A DNA stretch of 64,000 nucleotides. It comes from Mesorhizobium mediterraneum (lineage in GTDB: Bacteria; Pseudomonadota; Alphaproteobacteria; Rhizobiales; Rhizobiaceae). The stretch lies in assembly GCF_002284565.1 (NCBI RefSeq), contig NZ_NPKI01000012.1, forward strand, positions 62,001-126,000, given 5' to 3'. A program made the position numbers and the translations under genes. This document shows, in pieces, positions 14,760 to 23,227 of the stretch (position 1 is its first letter; each line of letters starts with the position of its first letter). Below the pieces are notes generated by a model. That model saw nothing but the letters and a program-made list of their open reading frames with translations. It made no database searches and was not told the origin of the DNA.

Positions 14760-16727
14760 ATGCGAACATCATCGCATCCGTTGGTCAAATCCGGGGACAA
14801 ACGGCAGCCTGCAAGGCCTTTTGATTTGAACAAAGTCGAACGACACACAAACGGGCGGCACTATCACATGAGCGTCTGGCCGAGATGGCTGGCAGCGGTG
14901 ATTCTCGCCTTTGGCTTCCTTGCAGCGGCTGCGACCGGGGCCAGCGCCCAGACACGTTCGCTGAAACTCTATAACCTCCACACCAAAGAGAAGGCGGAGA
15001 TCGTCTTCAAGCGCGGCGGCCGCTACGACCAGGCGGGTCTGAAAAAGATCAACGTCATCCTGCGCGACTGGCGCCGCAACGAGCCGACCAAGATGGATCC
15101 GCGCCTGCTGGACCTGGTCTGGGAGGCTTACCGGCAGAGCGGCGCCCGCGACTATATCCAGGTCGTGTGCGGTTATCGCTCGTCGTCCACGAACTCGATG
15201 CTGCGCAGTCGCAGCAGGGGCGTCGCCAAGAAAAGCCAGCATATGCTCGGCAAGGCGATGGACTTTTACATTCCCGGTGTGCCGCTGAAGAAACTGCGCG
15301 ACATCGGTCTGCGGATGCAGGGCGGCGGCGTCGGCTACTATCCGTCGTCCGGCTCGCCCTTTGTCCACATGGATGTCGGCAATGTGCGCCACTGGCCGGG
15401 CATCAGCCGCCAGGAGCTGGCGCGCGTGTTCCCCAATGGCAAGACGCTGCACGTGCCGAGCGACGGCAAGCCGCTGCCCGGCTATTCACAGGCGCTCGCC
15501 TCCTACAAGTCGCGCAAGGGCGCCGGCAGCCCCGCTATTGAACTGGCCAGCGCAGGTGGCGGTTCCAAAAGATCCGGCGGTCTGCTGGCGGCTTTCTTCG
15601 GCGGCGGTGAAGACGAGGCGGATGACAGCGCCGATGTGGCAGCCGCGCCGGCGCCGAAGCCAAAGACCGTGAAACTGGCGAACGCGAAGCCGGCGCCGGT
15701 CGCCAAGGACAGCAAGCTTGCGGGCATTGCCATCGTGTCGCCTGAGGATGCCAAGCGCGCCGAAATCCCGCAAATCGCCGATGCGCCTGCTCCGGAACCG
15801 GAGGAGGACACGCCGGAAACGATCATCGCAGCGCTGCCGGCGCGCAGCATTCCGCTGCCTGATTTCGCCCCGCGTCCGAAGACAGATGTCGGCGCCCAGC
15901 CGCCCGAAAACGTTCCGTTCGGCGTGGCGGATGCCACCGCTACCACCGAACAGGCGGTGGCGACCGCGCAAGCGCCGGCAAGCGCTCCCTTTGGCATGGC
16001 CGACCCGTCTGCTGTCGCCGATCCGGCGCAGGTTGCGGCCAACAACATTCCGTTGCCGACCTGGCGTCCCGATCACTCGCTGCCGACCGACCTTGCAGCG
16101 GCCGACCTTGCGCCGCAGGACAAGGATGTGCTTTTGGCGCTGGCGGACACGGCCGGGCACGGCAAGACCGCTACCGATGCGTTCTCGGTGCTGCCGTCGG
16201 CGCGGCCCGACTTGGCTCAACCTGACTTGGCCCAGCCCGACCAGATCCAACCCGACGCGGTCAAGGCCGTCCTCGAGCGGGTCAGTGCAACCGACGAATA
16301 CCAGGTCGCCTCGCTCTCCCAGCCGAGCTCGGTCCTCAGCGACGCGGCGAACGTCAATGCTGCTTCGCCGCGCGAGGCTGTCGTTGCCCGCCCGGCCGGC
16401 TCCGATCCGGCTGCGGCGATCGGTGCGGGTGTGAAAACCACCCGCAAGGCAGCCAGAGCAACCGCCCGGGACCTGAAGCCTGGTCCCAAGTCCGTGGTGG
16501 TCGCCGCCGAGCCGAAGGCCGCGCGTTGGGCGTTGAACAGCGGCGAGAATGTCGCCACTGTCTCCAGCGCAACGACGGCGCCGCGCTATGCCTACAATAT
16601 CGTGCACACGCCGCCGAGCGAGGTCTACACCGCGGGCTTCCAGCCGAACGATCAGATGGCCGACGCCAACCGGTTCACCGGCAATGCCGTCAAGTTCCTG
16701 TCGGTCGCCCGCTTTCAGACCAAATAG
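14760..16727 (+). CDS. DUF882 (YcbK-like, peptidase M15 fold) cell-envelope protein with long Pro/Ala-rich tail
   Basis: The conserved part is about residues 60-230. After a signal sequence or anchor (LAAVILAFGFLAAAATGASA), the DUF882 domain contains YIQVVCGYRSSSTNSMLR, the zinc-ligand-type SQHMLGKAMDFYIP, and SPFVHMDVGNVRHWPG. This is the layout of MepK/YcbK-like murein endopeptidases, so a role in peptidoglycan cleavage is likely. The remaining 400-odd residues are low-complexity, with repeated IPLP-x3-P blocks (SIPLPDFAPRPK, NIPLPTWRPDHS) and tandem LAQPD units. The frame opens at 14760. An ATG at 14868 (MSVWPRW), directly before the hydrophobic helix, is an equally good start. A terminator follows at 16751. 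Confidence 0.82.
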   Translation: MRTSSHPLVKSGDKRQPARPFDLNKVERHTNGRHYHMSVWPRWLAAVILAFGFLAAAATGASAQTRSLKLYNLHTKEKAEIVFKRGGRYDQAGLKKINVILRDWRRNEPTKMDPRLLDLVWEAYRQSGARDYIQVVCGYRSSSTNSMLRSRSRGVAKKSQHMLGKAMDFYIPGVPLKKLRDIGLRMQGGGVGYYPSSGSPFVHMDVGNVRHWPGISRQELARVFPNGKTLHVPSDGKPLPGYSQALASYKSRKGAGSPAIELASAGGGSKRSGGLLAAFFGGGEDEADDSADVAAAPAPKPKTVKLANAKPAPVAKDSKLAGIAIVSPEDAKRAEIPQIADAPAPEPEEDTPETIIAALPARSIPLPDFAPRPKTDVGAQPPENVPFGVADATATTEQAVATAQAPASAPFGMADPSAVADPAQVAANNIPLPTWRPDHSLPTDLAAADLAPQDKDVLLALADTAGHGKTATDAFSVLPSARPDLAQPDLAQPDQIQPDAVKAVLERVSATDEYQVASLSQPSSVLSDAANVNAASPREAVVARPAGSDPAAAIGAGVKTTRKAARATARDLKPGPKSVVVAAEPKAARWALNSGENVATVSSATTAPRYAYNIVHTPPSEVYTAGFQPNDQMADANRFTGNAVKFLSVARFQTK

Positions 16728-16750
16728 CGGATCGACCAAGTATTACAAAA

Positions 16751-16779
16751 GCCGCGCCGGGCAATCCGCGCGGCATTTT
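16751..16779 (+). terminator. terminator hairpin after the DUF882 gene
   Basis: A 7-bp GC-only stem GCCGCGC / GCGCGGC (16751-16757 and 16768-16774) with a 10-base loop, followed by ATTTTG. It lies between two convergent genes. Confidence 0.65.
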
Positions 16780-16841
16780 GCTGTCCGCAAAACAGGAATG
16801 CCGCCGGCAATGCAGCCAATCCACTTGGGTTGAAAGTGTCT

Positions 16842-17480
16842 CTACCGCCCGAGCTTGCTCGCGGCTCGCGCCAGGGCTTCGATTTCATCCCACTTGCCGG
16901 CCTTGACCAAATCGTCCGGCGCCACCCAGGAGCCGCCGACGCAGATGACGTTGGGCAGGCTCAGATAGTCGGCGGCGTTCTTGCCGGTGATGCCGCCGGT
17001 CGGGCAGAATTTGACATCGGCGAGCGGCGAGGCGAATGCCTTGAGCGAGGCGATGCCGCCCGACTGTTCCGCCGGGAAGAACTTCAGGAAACGCAAGCCC
17101 GCCTCGCGGGCGGCCATGATCTCGCCGGGCGTGATGGCGCCGGGCAGCAATGGCACGTCGCTGTCCTTCGCCGCCGCCAGAAGCTCGCGGGTGATGCCGG
17201 GGCTGACGATGAACTTCGAGCCGGCTGCCGCCGCCTCGCCGAACTGGCGGGCGTCCAGAATGGTGCCGGCGCCGACGATGGCGTCCTCGACTTCGCCTGC
17301 CACGAGCCGGATCGCCTCCAGCGCGTCAGCGGTTCGCAGCGTGATCTCGATCGCCGGCAGGCCGCCGCGCGCCAGGGCGCGCGCCAGCGGCACGGCGTCG
17401 GTGACATTGGCGATCTTCAGCACCGGGATGACTGGCTGGCCGTTGAGGAGCGACAGGAGCTTTTCGGTCTTGTTGGGCAT
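16842..17480 (-). CDS. eda: 2-dehydro-3-deoxy-6-phosphogluconate aldolase (KDPG/KHG aldolase)
   Basis: A 212-residue class I aldolase that splits KDPG to pyruvate and glyceraldehyde 3-phosphate in the Entner-Doudoroff pathway. The catalytic glutamate is E45 (AIEITLRT) and the Schiff-base lysine is K133 (GLRFLKFFPAE). The GAGTIL and CPTGGIT phosphate-binding turns are both present. The ATG at 17480 follows a GAGAGACGAC site. The 66-codon upstream extension is unlike any aldolase and overlaps the trhO start, so it is rejected. No other Entner-Doudoroff genes are adjacent. It is divergent from trhO. Confidence 0.93.
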   Translation of the reverse strand: MPNKTEKLLSLLNGQPVIPVLKIANVTDAVPLARALARGGLPAIEITLRTADALEAIRLVAGEVEDAIVGAGTILDARQFGEAAAAGSKFIVSPGITRELLAAAKDSDVPLLPGAITPGEIMAAREAGLRFLKFFPAEQSGGIASLKAFASPLADVKFCPTGGITGKNAADYLSLPNVICVGGSWVAPDDLVKAGKWDEIEALARAASKLGR

Positions 17481-17659
17481 TTGTCGTCTCTCCGGTATTG
17501 ATCCGTTCAACCGGTTAGCAGAAGGCCGTTTTTCTGTCCACGAAACGAAGCGTGTCGCGATGTCACGCACTACCGGCAATGCCGTCAGCCCGACTGTCAA
17601 AGCCACCAAGGAGAGGCTGGTCCACGCGTCAGCCTTGAATCGGCTTTCATGAGCGTTTA

Positions 17660-18595
17660 GTGGCTTCGGCGATGACACTGCCCAATCAAACTTTCCGCGT
17701 CGCCGCGCTCTACAGGTTTGCCCGGCTCGGCGACTTCGAAGCGTTGCGTGCGCCGCTCGCCGTCTTCTGCTGCGGACGCGGTATCAAAGGCACGCTGCTT
17801 CTGGCGCATGAGGGCATCAATGGCACGGTCGCCGGCAGCGAAGCTGATATCGCCGCGCTCATCGAGCATCTCGAATCCATCAAAGGTCTCGCCGGTCTCG
17901 AGGTCAAGTACAGCAGCGCCGCGCAGATGCCGTTCCACCGTATGAAGGTGCGGCTGAAGCGCGAGATCGTCACCATGGGTGTTGGGGATATCGATCCGGC
18001 GGCAAGCGCCGGCACTTATGTCGCGCCAGCCGACTGGAACGCGCTGATCTCGGATGCGGACACGATCGTCATCGACACGCGCAATGCCTATGAGGTGTCG
18101 ATCGGCACCTTCAAAGGCGCGGTCGATCCTGCCACGACGAGCTTTCGCGAATTCCCGGCCTGGGTCGATCAGCATAGGGCCGAGCTCGTCGGCCGGAAGG
18201 TGGCGATGTTCTGCACCGGCGGCATACGCTGCGAGAAGGCGACAGCCTATGTGAAGTCGCTCGGCTTCGAGGACGTGTTCCATCTCAAGGGCGGTATCCT
18301 GAAATATCTCGAGGAGGTGCCCGCCGAACAGAGCCTCTGGCAGGGCGAATGCTTCGTCTTCGACGAGCGCGTCTCGGTGTCACACCGCCTGGTCGAGGGT
18401 GAGGCTGAACTGTGCCGCGCCTGCCGGCATCCGCTGACCGGGCAGGACCTGTTATCGCCGAAATATGCCGCTGGCACCTCATGCCCGCATTGCTTCGATG
18501 CCCGTTCAGACGAGGATCGTGCGCGCTACGCCGAGCGCCAGCGCCAGGTCGAATTGGCGCAAGTGCAGGGCAGGGCCCCGCATATCGGACGTTAG
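17660..18595 (+). CDS. trhO: tRNA uridine(34) hydroxylase TrhO (rhodanese-domain)
   Basis: A 311-residue cytosolic protein. The N-terminal acylphosphatase-like part includes [15 protein letters not shown]. The rhodanese domain follows ([18 protein letters not shown]), with the active-site loop [11 protein letters not shown] holding C185 and C191. A C-terminal cysteine cluster (LCRACRHPL ... TSCPHC) probably binds zinc. The family makes 5-hydroxyuridine at tRNA position 34 in an oxygen-independent, prephenate-linked reaction. The start is GTG 17660 or ATG 17672, four codons later, and no strong ribosome site separates them. Rhizobial repeats follow immediately after the stop. Confidence 0.9.
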   Translation: MASAMTLPNQTFRVAALYRFARLGDFEALRAPLAVFCCGRGIKGTLLLAHEGINGTVAGSEADIAALIEHLESIKGLAGLEVKYSSAAQMPFHRMKVRLKREIVTMGVGDIDPAASAGTYVAPADWNALISDADTIVIDTRNAYEVSIGTFKGAVDPATTSFREFPAWVDQHRAELVGRKVAMFCTGGIRCEKATAYVKSLGFEDVFHLKGGILKYLEEVPAEQSLWQGECFVFDERVSVSHRLVEGEAELCRACRHPLTGQDLLSPKYAAGTSCPHCFDARSDEDRARYAERQRQVELAQVQGRAPHIGR

Positions 18596-18701
18596 AGCGC
18601 TTCATCGTTTCACGGAAACGCCGAACCGCTCTATCTCTTTGTTTTTGCGCAATTCCGGACGGAAAACCGTTTCACACTTTTCCTGGAATTGCTCTAGAGC
18701 G
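18594..18701. repeat. rhizobial intergenic palindromic element (GCTCTA-bounded)
   Basis: Starts inside the trhO stop region and contains two nested inverted repeats: AGAGCG / CGCTCT (18594-18599, 18627-18632) and GCAATTCC / GGAATTGC (18649-18656, 18685-18692). It ends in CTCTAGAGC. This form is the abundant short intergenic repeat seen throughout Mesorhizobium genomes. It is non-coding. Confidence 0.7.
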
Positions 18702-18757
18702 ACGTGCGTCAGCTTGGAGGCACAAAGTACGCTCTAACACTTTGAATCTACGCATTG

Positions 18758-18800
18758 TGTTTTCCGAAAATCGATTCGGATTTTCGGGCCGATGCGTTAG
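18758..18800. repeat. palindromic repeat, ATCGATTC core (copy 1)
   Basis: CCGAAAATC / GATTTTCGG arms around a GATTCG-type centre. It shares the AAAATCGATTC...GATTTT core with copies at about 19870 and 21212. Family of short intergenic palindromes, non-coding. The gap 18596-18950 is filled by this and the preceding element. Confidence 0.65.
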
Positions 18801-18950
18801 GAACACGCATATCCTGACACCACCTGCTCGTTTGCGTCATCACTGGCAAGGCGCTCACCCGTCATTGTAATGTCAATATGCGGGGCCTACCTCTTCAACG
18901 TCCGAAAACCTGCCCGTGCACGTTCGGCCGGGCCAATTCTGGAGGCATTG

Positions 18951-19715
18951 ATGTTCGATCCCAAGAAGCTCCTCGACGATCTGCTCGGCTCGCAAATTCC
19001 CGGGACGGGGTCGACCGTCCGCGAAAAAGGGGGGCAGGCTGTGCAGATGGCCAAGGACAATCCCCTGGCGGCCGGCGCGCTGGCCGCGGTGCTGCTCGGA
19101 ACCGGCGCTGGCCGTCAGATCACCGGCACTGCGGTGAAGCTCGGTGGCCTGGCCGCGATCGGTGGCCTCGCCTACAAGGCCTACCAGAACTACAAGAGCG
19201 GCAGTGCGCCGGCTGAGACGCAGGTTGCCGGTGAGCCGGAATTGCTGCCGCCGCCCGCTGACACCGCCTTCCATCCCTCGCAGGCGCCGCAAGGCGAGGA
19301 CGAATTCACGCTGACGCTGGTGCGGGCGATGATTTCGGCGGCGAAGGCCGACGGCCATATAGACGACGGCGAGCGGCAGAAGATCGCCGGCAAGCTCAGC
19401 CTCGCGGGCATCGGCTCCGACGCTGAGAAATTCCTGATGTCGGAGCTGGAAACGCCGCTCGATCTGGATACGCTGGTCGCTGGCGCCCAAACCGACGCGC
19501 AGAAGCTCGAACTCTACACCGCCTCGCGGCTCACCATCGATCCGGATACGCGTGCCGAACGCGGCTATCTCGATCTGCTCGCCGGCCGCCTCGGCCTGCC
19601 GGACGCGCTGGTCGACCATGTCGAGGCGACGGTGTCGGCGGCAAAGGTGCCAGCGGAGGGCGCCAGCGAGGCAGCAAAGGCGGCTAGCAAGACCGCTCCC
19701 AATTCGCGCTGGTAG
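18951..19715 (+). CDS. DUF533 / TerB-like protein
   Basis: A 254-residue protein. It has an N-terminal MFDPKKLLDDLLG segment, a Gly/Ala-rich hydrophobic stretch at about residues 40-75 that could insert in the membrane (AAGALAAVLLGTGAG ... GLAAIGGLAYKAYQNY), and a C-terminal all-helical TerB-like domain (about residues 110-225, TLTLVRAMISAAKADGHIDD with Asp/Glu metal-type residues). This is the YebE/DUF533 architecture. The family is linked by name to tellurite resistance, but its function is unproven. The ATG at 18951 has GGAGG six bases upstream. The longer frame to 18870 lacks a site. A strong terminator follows. Confidence 0.82.
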   Translation: MFDPKKLLDDLLGSQIPGTGSTVREKGGQAVQMAKDNPLAAGALAAVLLGTGAGRQITGTAVKLGGLAAIGGLAYKAYQNYKSGSAPAETQVAGEPELLPPPADTAFHPSQAPQGEDEFTLTLVRAMISAAKADGHIDDGERQKIAGKLSLAGIGSDAEKFLMSELETPLDLDTLVAGAQTDAQKLELYTASRLTIDPDTRAERGYLDLLAGRLGLPDALVDHVEATVSAAKVPAEGASEAAKAASKTAPNSRW

Positions 19716-19830
19716 GCTGCAACCGTAGGGAGCTGACTGGCCAGATTTCGCGCTAACGTCTCGTTAACCCGGCGAGCGCATGATTTTAGGCAGTCGGATC
19801 GGCTTCCTCCTCCCAAGCCCGGTTCAGATC

Positions 19831-19859
19831 AGGGCGGCCGCCAATGGCCGCCCTTTTTG
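19831..19859 (+). terminator. Rho-independent terminator after the DUF533 gene
   Basis: A 9-bp stem AGGGCGGCC / GGCCGCCCT with a 6-base loop, followed directly by TTTTTG. It is a textbook terminator about 115 bases after the stop. Confidence 0.85.
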
Positions 19860-19868
19860 TCGGCTCAG

Positions 19869-19922
19869 CTAGCGCATAACCCGAAATCGGAATCGATTTT
19901 TGGACGCGATCATGCGCAAAAT
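19869..19922. repeat. palindromic repeat, ATCGATTC core (copy 2, inverted and degenerate)
   Basis: Contains AATCGGAATCGATTTT, the reverse complement of the core in the copy at 21212, and a GCGCATGAT-type flank (reversed) around 19908. It is less symmetrical than the other copies. Confidence 0.5.
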
Positions 19923-19988
19923 CAAATTGCTCAAAATCAAGGTGCTATAGCGTCCTTTGCGGGCACCCGGCGCTGTAGGAGAACAGTT

Positions 19989-20744
19989 ATGACAGACTAC
20001 AAAACCGCCATCGTCACCGGCGCCGGCACGGGCATCGGCAAAAGCGTTGCCACGGCGCTGCTCAAGGCCGGCTGGAACACGGTGTTCTGCGGACGCCGCA
20101 AACCGGTGCTGAAAGAGGCGATCACCGAGGCCGGATCGACACAAGCCAAGGCGCTGGCGGTTGCCTGCGACATCAGCAAGGCCGATCAGGTCGACGAGAT
20201 GTTCGAGACGGTGGCGGCGGCTTTCGGTCGTGTCGATCTGCTCTTCAACAATGCCGGCACGAGCTACAAGTCGACGTTGATCGACGAGATCCCCGTCGAG
20301 GTGTGGAACGACATCGTCGGGGTCAATCTCACCGGCTCGTTCCTGTGCGCCCGCGCCGCCTTTGGCGCCATGCGCAGGCAGCGGCCGATGGGTGGCCGCA
20401 TCATCAACAACGGCTCGGTCTCGGCCTACGCGCCGCGGCCGGGCTCGGTGCCTTATACCGCGACCAAGCACGCCATTACCGGGCTGACCAAGACGCTGGC
20501 GCTGGACGGCCGGCCTTATGACATCGCCTGCGGCCAGATCGACATCGGCAACGCCTTGACCGACATGGCGCAGGCTATGACGGTCGGGGTGCCGCAGGCC
20601 AATGGCTCCATCGCCGCCGAAGCGGTGATGGACGTCGAGCGCGTCGCCGATGCCGTCGTTCATATGGCCAGCCTGCCGCTCGACGCCAATGTGCTGTTCA
20701 TGACCGTTATGGCGACGAAAATGCCGTACGTCGGGCGAGGGTGA
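19989..20744 (+). CDS. short-chain dehydrogenase/reductase (SDR)
   Basis: A 251-residue classical SDR. The cofactor-binding glycine motif is TGAGTGIGKS (residues about 11-20), the NNAG motif is in LLFNNAGTSYKS, and the catalytic Ser/Tyr/Lys are in NNGSVSAYAPRPG and YTATKHA. It oxidises or reduces a carbonyl with NAD(P)(H), substrate unknown. AGGAGA precedes the ATG at 19989 and selects it over the longer frame. It is convergent with the YCII gene that starts its 3' end ten bases later. Confidence 0.9.
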   Translation: MTDYKTAIVTGAGTGIGKSVATALLKAGWNTVFCGRRKPVLKEAITEAGSTQAKALAVACDISKADQVDEMFETVAAAFGRVDLLFNNAGTSYKSTLIDEIPVEVWNDIVGVNLTGSFLCARAAFGAMRRQRPMGGRIINNGSVSAYAPRPGSVPYTATKHAITGLTKTLALDGRPYDIACGQIDIGNALTDMAQAMTVGVPQANGSIAAEAVMDVERVADAVVHMASLPLDANVLFMTVMATKMPYVGRG

Positions 20745-20753
20745 GCAGCCGCT

Positions 20754-21134
20754 CTAGGACTGCGTGACCGAAAGCGGCACGCCGGGAAGATATAGCGAGA
20801 TGGGGCGGATTTCGTAGACGGCGGTCGGATTGACGCGACGAAGGTCGCGTGCAATCGCGATCGCGGCATCAGGCGTGGCGCAGTCGACGACGTAGAGTCC
20901 CAACAATTGCTCCTTGGTCTCGGCGAAGGGTCCGTCAATGACCATTCCGGCGCCCGGCCCGCGCAAGGTACACGCGTCTTGTGTCGCCCCGAGCCGCGCC
21001 GCCGGGCCAAGGGTGCCTTCCCGGTATAGCCGCTCGTTGATCTGGAGCAGATCGGTCATCAACGCCGCATCCTCCTGCGGCGTCAGCGCCGTGATCGCTT
21101 CTTCCACGTGATAGGCGAGGATGGCATAAAACAT
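20754..21134 (-). CDS. YCII-domain (DGPF) protein
   Basis: A 126-residue YciI-like protein of the DGPF subgroup, with the signature DGPFAETKEQLLG at about residues 64-76 and the family end YEIRPISLYLP. These ferredoxin-like-fold proteins are often encoded next to ECF42 sigma factors, where they are thought to be partners. This copy has no sigma gene beside it, but a paralogue with the same signature at 60287 does. The ATG at 21134 has AAAGGTG upstream. Biochemical role unproven. Confidence 0.87.
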   Translation of the reverse strand: MFYAILAYHVEEAITALTPQEDAALMTDLLQINERLYREGTLGPAARLGATQDACTLRGPGAGMVIDGPFAETKEQLLGLYVVDCATPDAAIAIARDLRRVNPTAVYEIRPISLYLPGVPLSVTQS

Positions 21135-21204
21135 CTGACGTCACCTTTCTTCGGTCGTGAATTCTATCGCCGAACGCGCAAAGAGCGCTGTGGCACTTTG
21201 ATTT

Positions 21205-21255
21205 GCGCATGATCCCCAGGGAAAATCGATTCCGATTTTCCCTGGGGATGCGCTT
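21205..21255. repeat. near-perfect palindromic repeat, ATCGATTC core (copy 3)
   Basis: A 17-bp perfect stem (ATCCCCAGGGAAAATCG / CGATTTTCCCTGGGGAT, 21212-21228 and 21233-21249) with an ATTC loop, flanked by GCGCATG and GCGC. This is the best-preserved member of the family in the window. It sits between the YCII promoter and the aminotransferase stop, where it could also act as a transcription stop. Confidence 0.75.
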
Positions 21256-21259
21256 GTCC

Positions 21260-22444
21260 TCATTTGCCCAGAAACGTCTCGATCCGCTCCAGCGCGCGCT
21301 GGATGTTCTCTTCGGAGTTGGCGTAGGACAGCCTGATATAGCCCTCGCCGAGAATGCCGAAATCAGGTCCGCCGATCAGCGCCACGCCGGCATCCTCGAG
21401 CAGGGCGGACGCCAGCTTCTTGGCCTTCCAGCCGGTCTTCGAAACGTTGGGGAAGGCATAGAACGCGCCCTTCGGCGTGATGCAGGAAACGCCAGGCAAA
21501 GCGTTCAGCCCCTCGACCACGACCTTCCTGCGGCGGTCGAAGGCACGCATCATCTCGTCGACGTCGTCCTGCGGGCCGTCGATGGCCGCGATGCCGGCAT
21601 ATTGGCTCGGCGCATTGACGCAGGACCAGCAATTGACTGCCAGCTTGCGCACCTTGTCGTAGAGGTGGGCGCCCTTGTCACCATTCGGCCAGATAGACCA
21701 GCCCATGCGCCAGCCGGTCATCGCCCAGGTCTTCGACCAGCCGTTGAGCACGATCAGCCGGTCGCGGATTTCGGGAAAATTGAGCAGCGAGCAGTGCGTC
21801 TCGCCGTCATAGGTCATCACGTCGTAGATTTCGTCGGAGAGGATAGCGACGTCGGGGTGCGCTTCCAGTCCCTTGACCAGCTTCTCGATCTCGGCGCGGG
21901 GGGTGACCCCGCCGGTCGGGTTGGCCGGTGAATTGAGGATGAGCAGCCTGGTCTTCGGCGTGATCAGTGCCAGCGTCTCCTGCGCCGAGAAGGCAAAGCC
22001 GTTCTCCTCGCGCATTGGCACCGGTACCGGGGTGGCGCCGGTGAACTCGATCATCGAGCGATAGATGGGAAAGCCGGGATCGGGATAGAGAATTTCAGCG
22101 CCCGGTTCGCCGAACATCAGGATCGCGGCGAACATGGTCGGCTTGCCGCCGGGCAGGATCATCACCGACTCAGGCGACACCTCGACGCCGGTGGTGGTCA
22201 GCGTGCGGCGCACGACCGCTTCGCGTGTCCCCAGTAGGCCGTTGGCCGGCGTGTAGCCGTGATGGCCGTCGCGCAGCGCCTTGATCGCTGCCTCGACGAT
22301 GTGCTGCGGCGTCTTGAAGTCGGGCTGGCCGATGCCGAGATTGACGATATCGCGGCCCTGATGGGCAAGCGCGGTGGCACGCGCCAGCACCGCGAAGGCA
22401 TTTTCCTCGCCAAGACGGTCGAAGGCCGAAATCGTGTGGAGCAT
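21260..22444 (-). CDS. class I/II PLP aminotransferase
   Basis: A 394-residue fold type I aminotransferase. Key motifs are LGIGQPDFKTP near the N-terminus, the LNSPANPTGGV loop, ILSDEIYDVM, the Schiff-base lysine K238 in WSKTWAMTGWRMGW, and the arginine-containing YIRLSYANS near the C-terminus. It resembles aspartate-type aminotransferases used for aspartate, phenylalanine or tyrosine. The donor is not decidable. The ATG at 22444 (MLHTISAFDRLG) fits the family start. It is divergent from the GNAT gene at 22528. Confidence 0.9.
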   Translation of the reverse strand: MLHTISAFDRLGEENAFAVLARATALAHQGRDIVNLGIGQPDFKTPQHIVEAAIKALRDGHHGYTPANGLLGTREAVVRRTLTTTGVEVSPESVMILPGGKPTMFAAILMFGEPGAEILYPDPGFPIYRSMIEFTGATPVPVPMREENGFAFSAQETLALITPKTRLLILNSPANPTGGVTPRAEIEKLVKGLEAHPDVAILSDEIYDVMTYDGETHCSLLNFPEIRDRLIVLNGWSKTWAMTGWRMGWSIWPNGDKGAHLYDKVRKLAVNCWSCVNAPSQYAGIAAIDGPQDDVDEMMRAFDRRRKVVVEGLNALPGVSCITPKGAFYAFPNVSKTGWKAKKLASALLEDAGVALIGGPDFGILGEGYIRLSYANSEENIQRALERIETFLGK

Positions 22445-22527
22445 TTTTCCCGTCCGTGTGGTTCTTTCACCGAGCGAGCGTTTTTGTGAGCGTCCTTTCG
22501 CAAAAGTCAAACGGATTGGAGCTTTGG

Positions 22528-23214
22528 GTGTCGGAAAATCTCAAGAATTGGCAACCGCGCCCGCGGCCCGAACGCAAAGTCCTGGAGGGGCGCTACGTCA
22601 GGCTTGAACCGCTCAACGCGGAAAAGCACGGCGACGGCTTGTTTGAAGCATCCTCGGTGCCCGACGTGGATGGCCGCTTCGCCTGGCTGCCTGACTACCC
22701 ACCGCAGACCCGTGCCGCCTTCCAGCCTTGGCTGGACAAGGCCGAAGCCAGCGAAGATCCGCTGTTCTTCACCGTCATCGACAAGGCCAGCGGAAAAATT
22801 GCCGGGCGCCAGACGCTGATGCGCATCGATCCGGCCTATGGCGTGATCGAGATCGGCAACATCTATTGGGGTCCGCTGATCTCGCGCAAGCCGGCGGCGA
22901 CGGAAGCGCAGTTCCTGTTCATGAAATACATCTTCGACGAGCTTGGCTATCGCCGCTACGAATGGAAATGCAACAACCGTAACGAGCCGTCGAAGCGCGC
23001 GGCGGAACGTTTCGGCTTCAAGTTCGAGGGCATTTTTCGCCAGCATCTTGTGGTCAAGGGCGAAAACCGCGATACCGCGTGGTACTCGATCATCGACAAG
23101 GAGTGGCCGGCATTGCACAGAGCCTATGAGGCATGGCTCGATCCGGCCAATTTCGAGGGCGACGGCCGGCAGAAGCGACGGCTCGAGGATTTCCGTGCCG
23201 AGTTCGGTGCGTAG
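22528..23214 (+). CDS. GNAT-family N-acetyltransferase
   Basis: A 228-residue acetyltransferase of the RimJ/RimL-like type (VLEGRYVRLEPLNAEKHGDGLF; WKCNNRNEPSKRAAERFGFKFEG, where NEPSKRAAERFGF is the acetyl-CoA/adenine-side helix). It probably acetylates an N-terminus or small amine. The GTG at 22528 has GGAG seven bases before it and is chosen over an upstream frame that would overlap the aminotransferase promoter. The CDF exporter gene begins 13 bases after the stop, so the two are likely co-transcribed. Confidence 0.85.
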   Translation: MSENLKNWQPRPRPERKVLEGRYVRLEPLNAEKHGDGLFEASSVPDVDGRFAWLPDYPPQTRAAFQPWLDKAEASEDPLFFTVIDKASGKIAGRQTLMRIDPAYGVIEIGNIYWGPLISRKPAATEAQFLFMKYIFDELGYRRYEWKCNNRNEPSKRAAERFGFKFEGIFRQHLVVKGENRDTAWYSIIDKEWPALHRAYEAWLDPANFEGDGRQKRRLEDFRAEFGA

Positions 23215-23227
23215 CGGGAGTTCGTGA

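Noticed and set aside
17481..17678. 66-residue N-terminal extension of the KDPG aldolase
   Set aside because: The extension contains a hydrophobic stretch unlike any aldolase and overlaps the divergent trhO start. The ATG at 17480 with a ribosome site is better.
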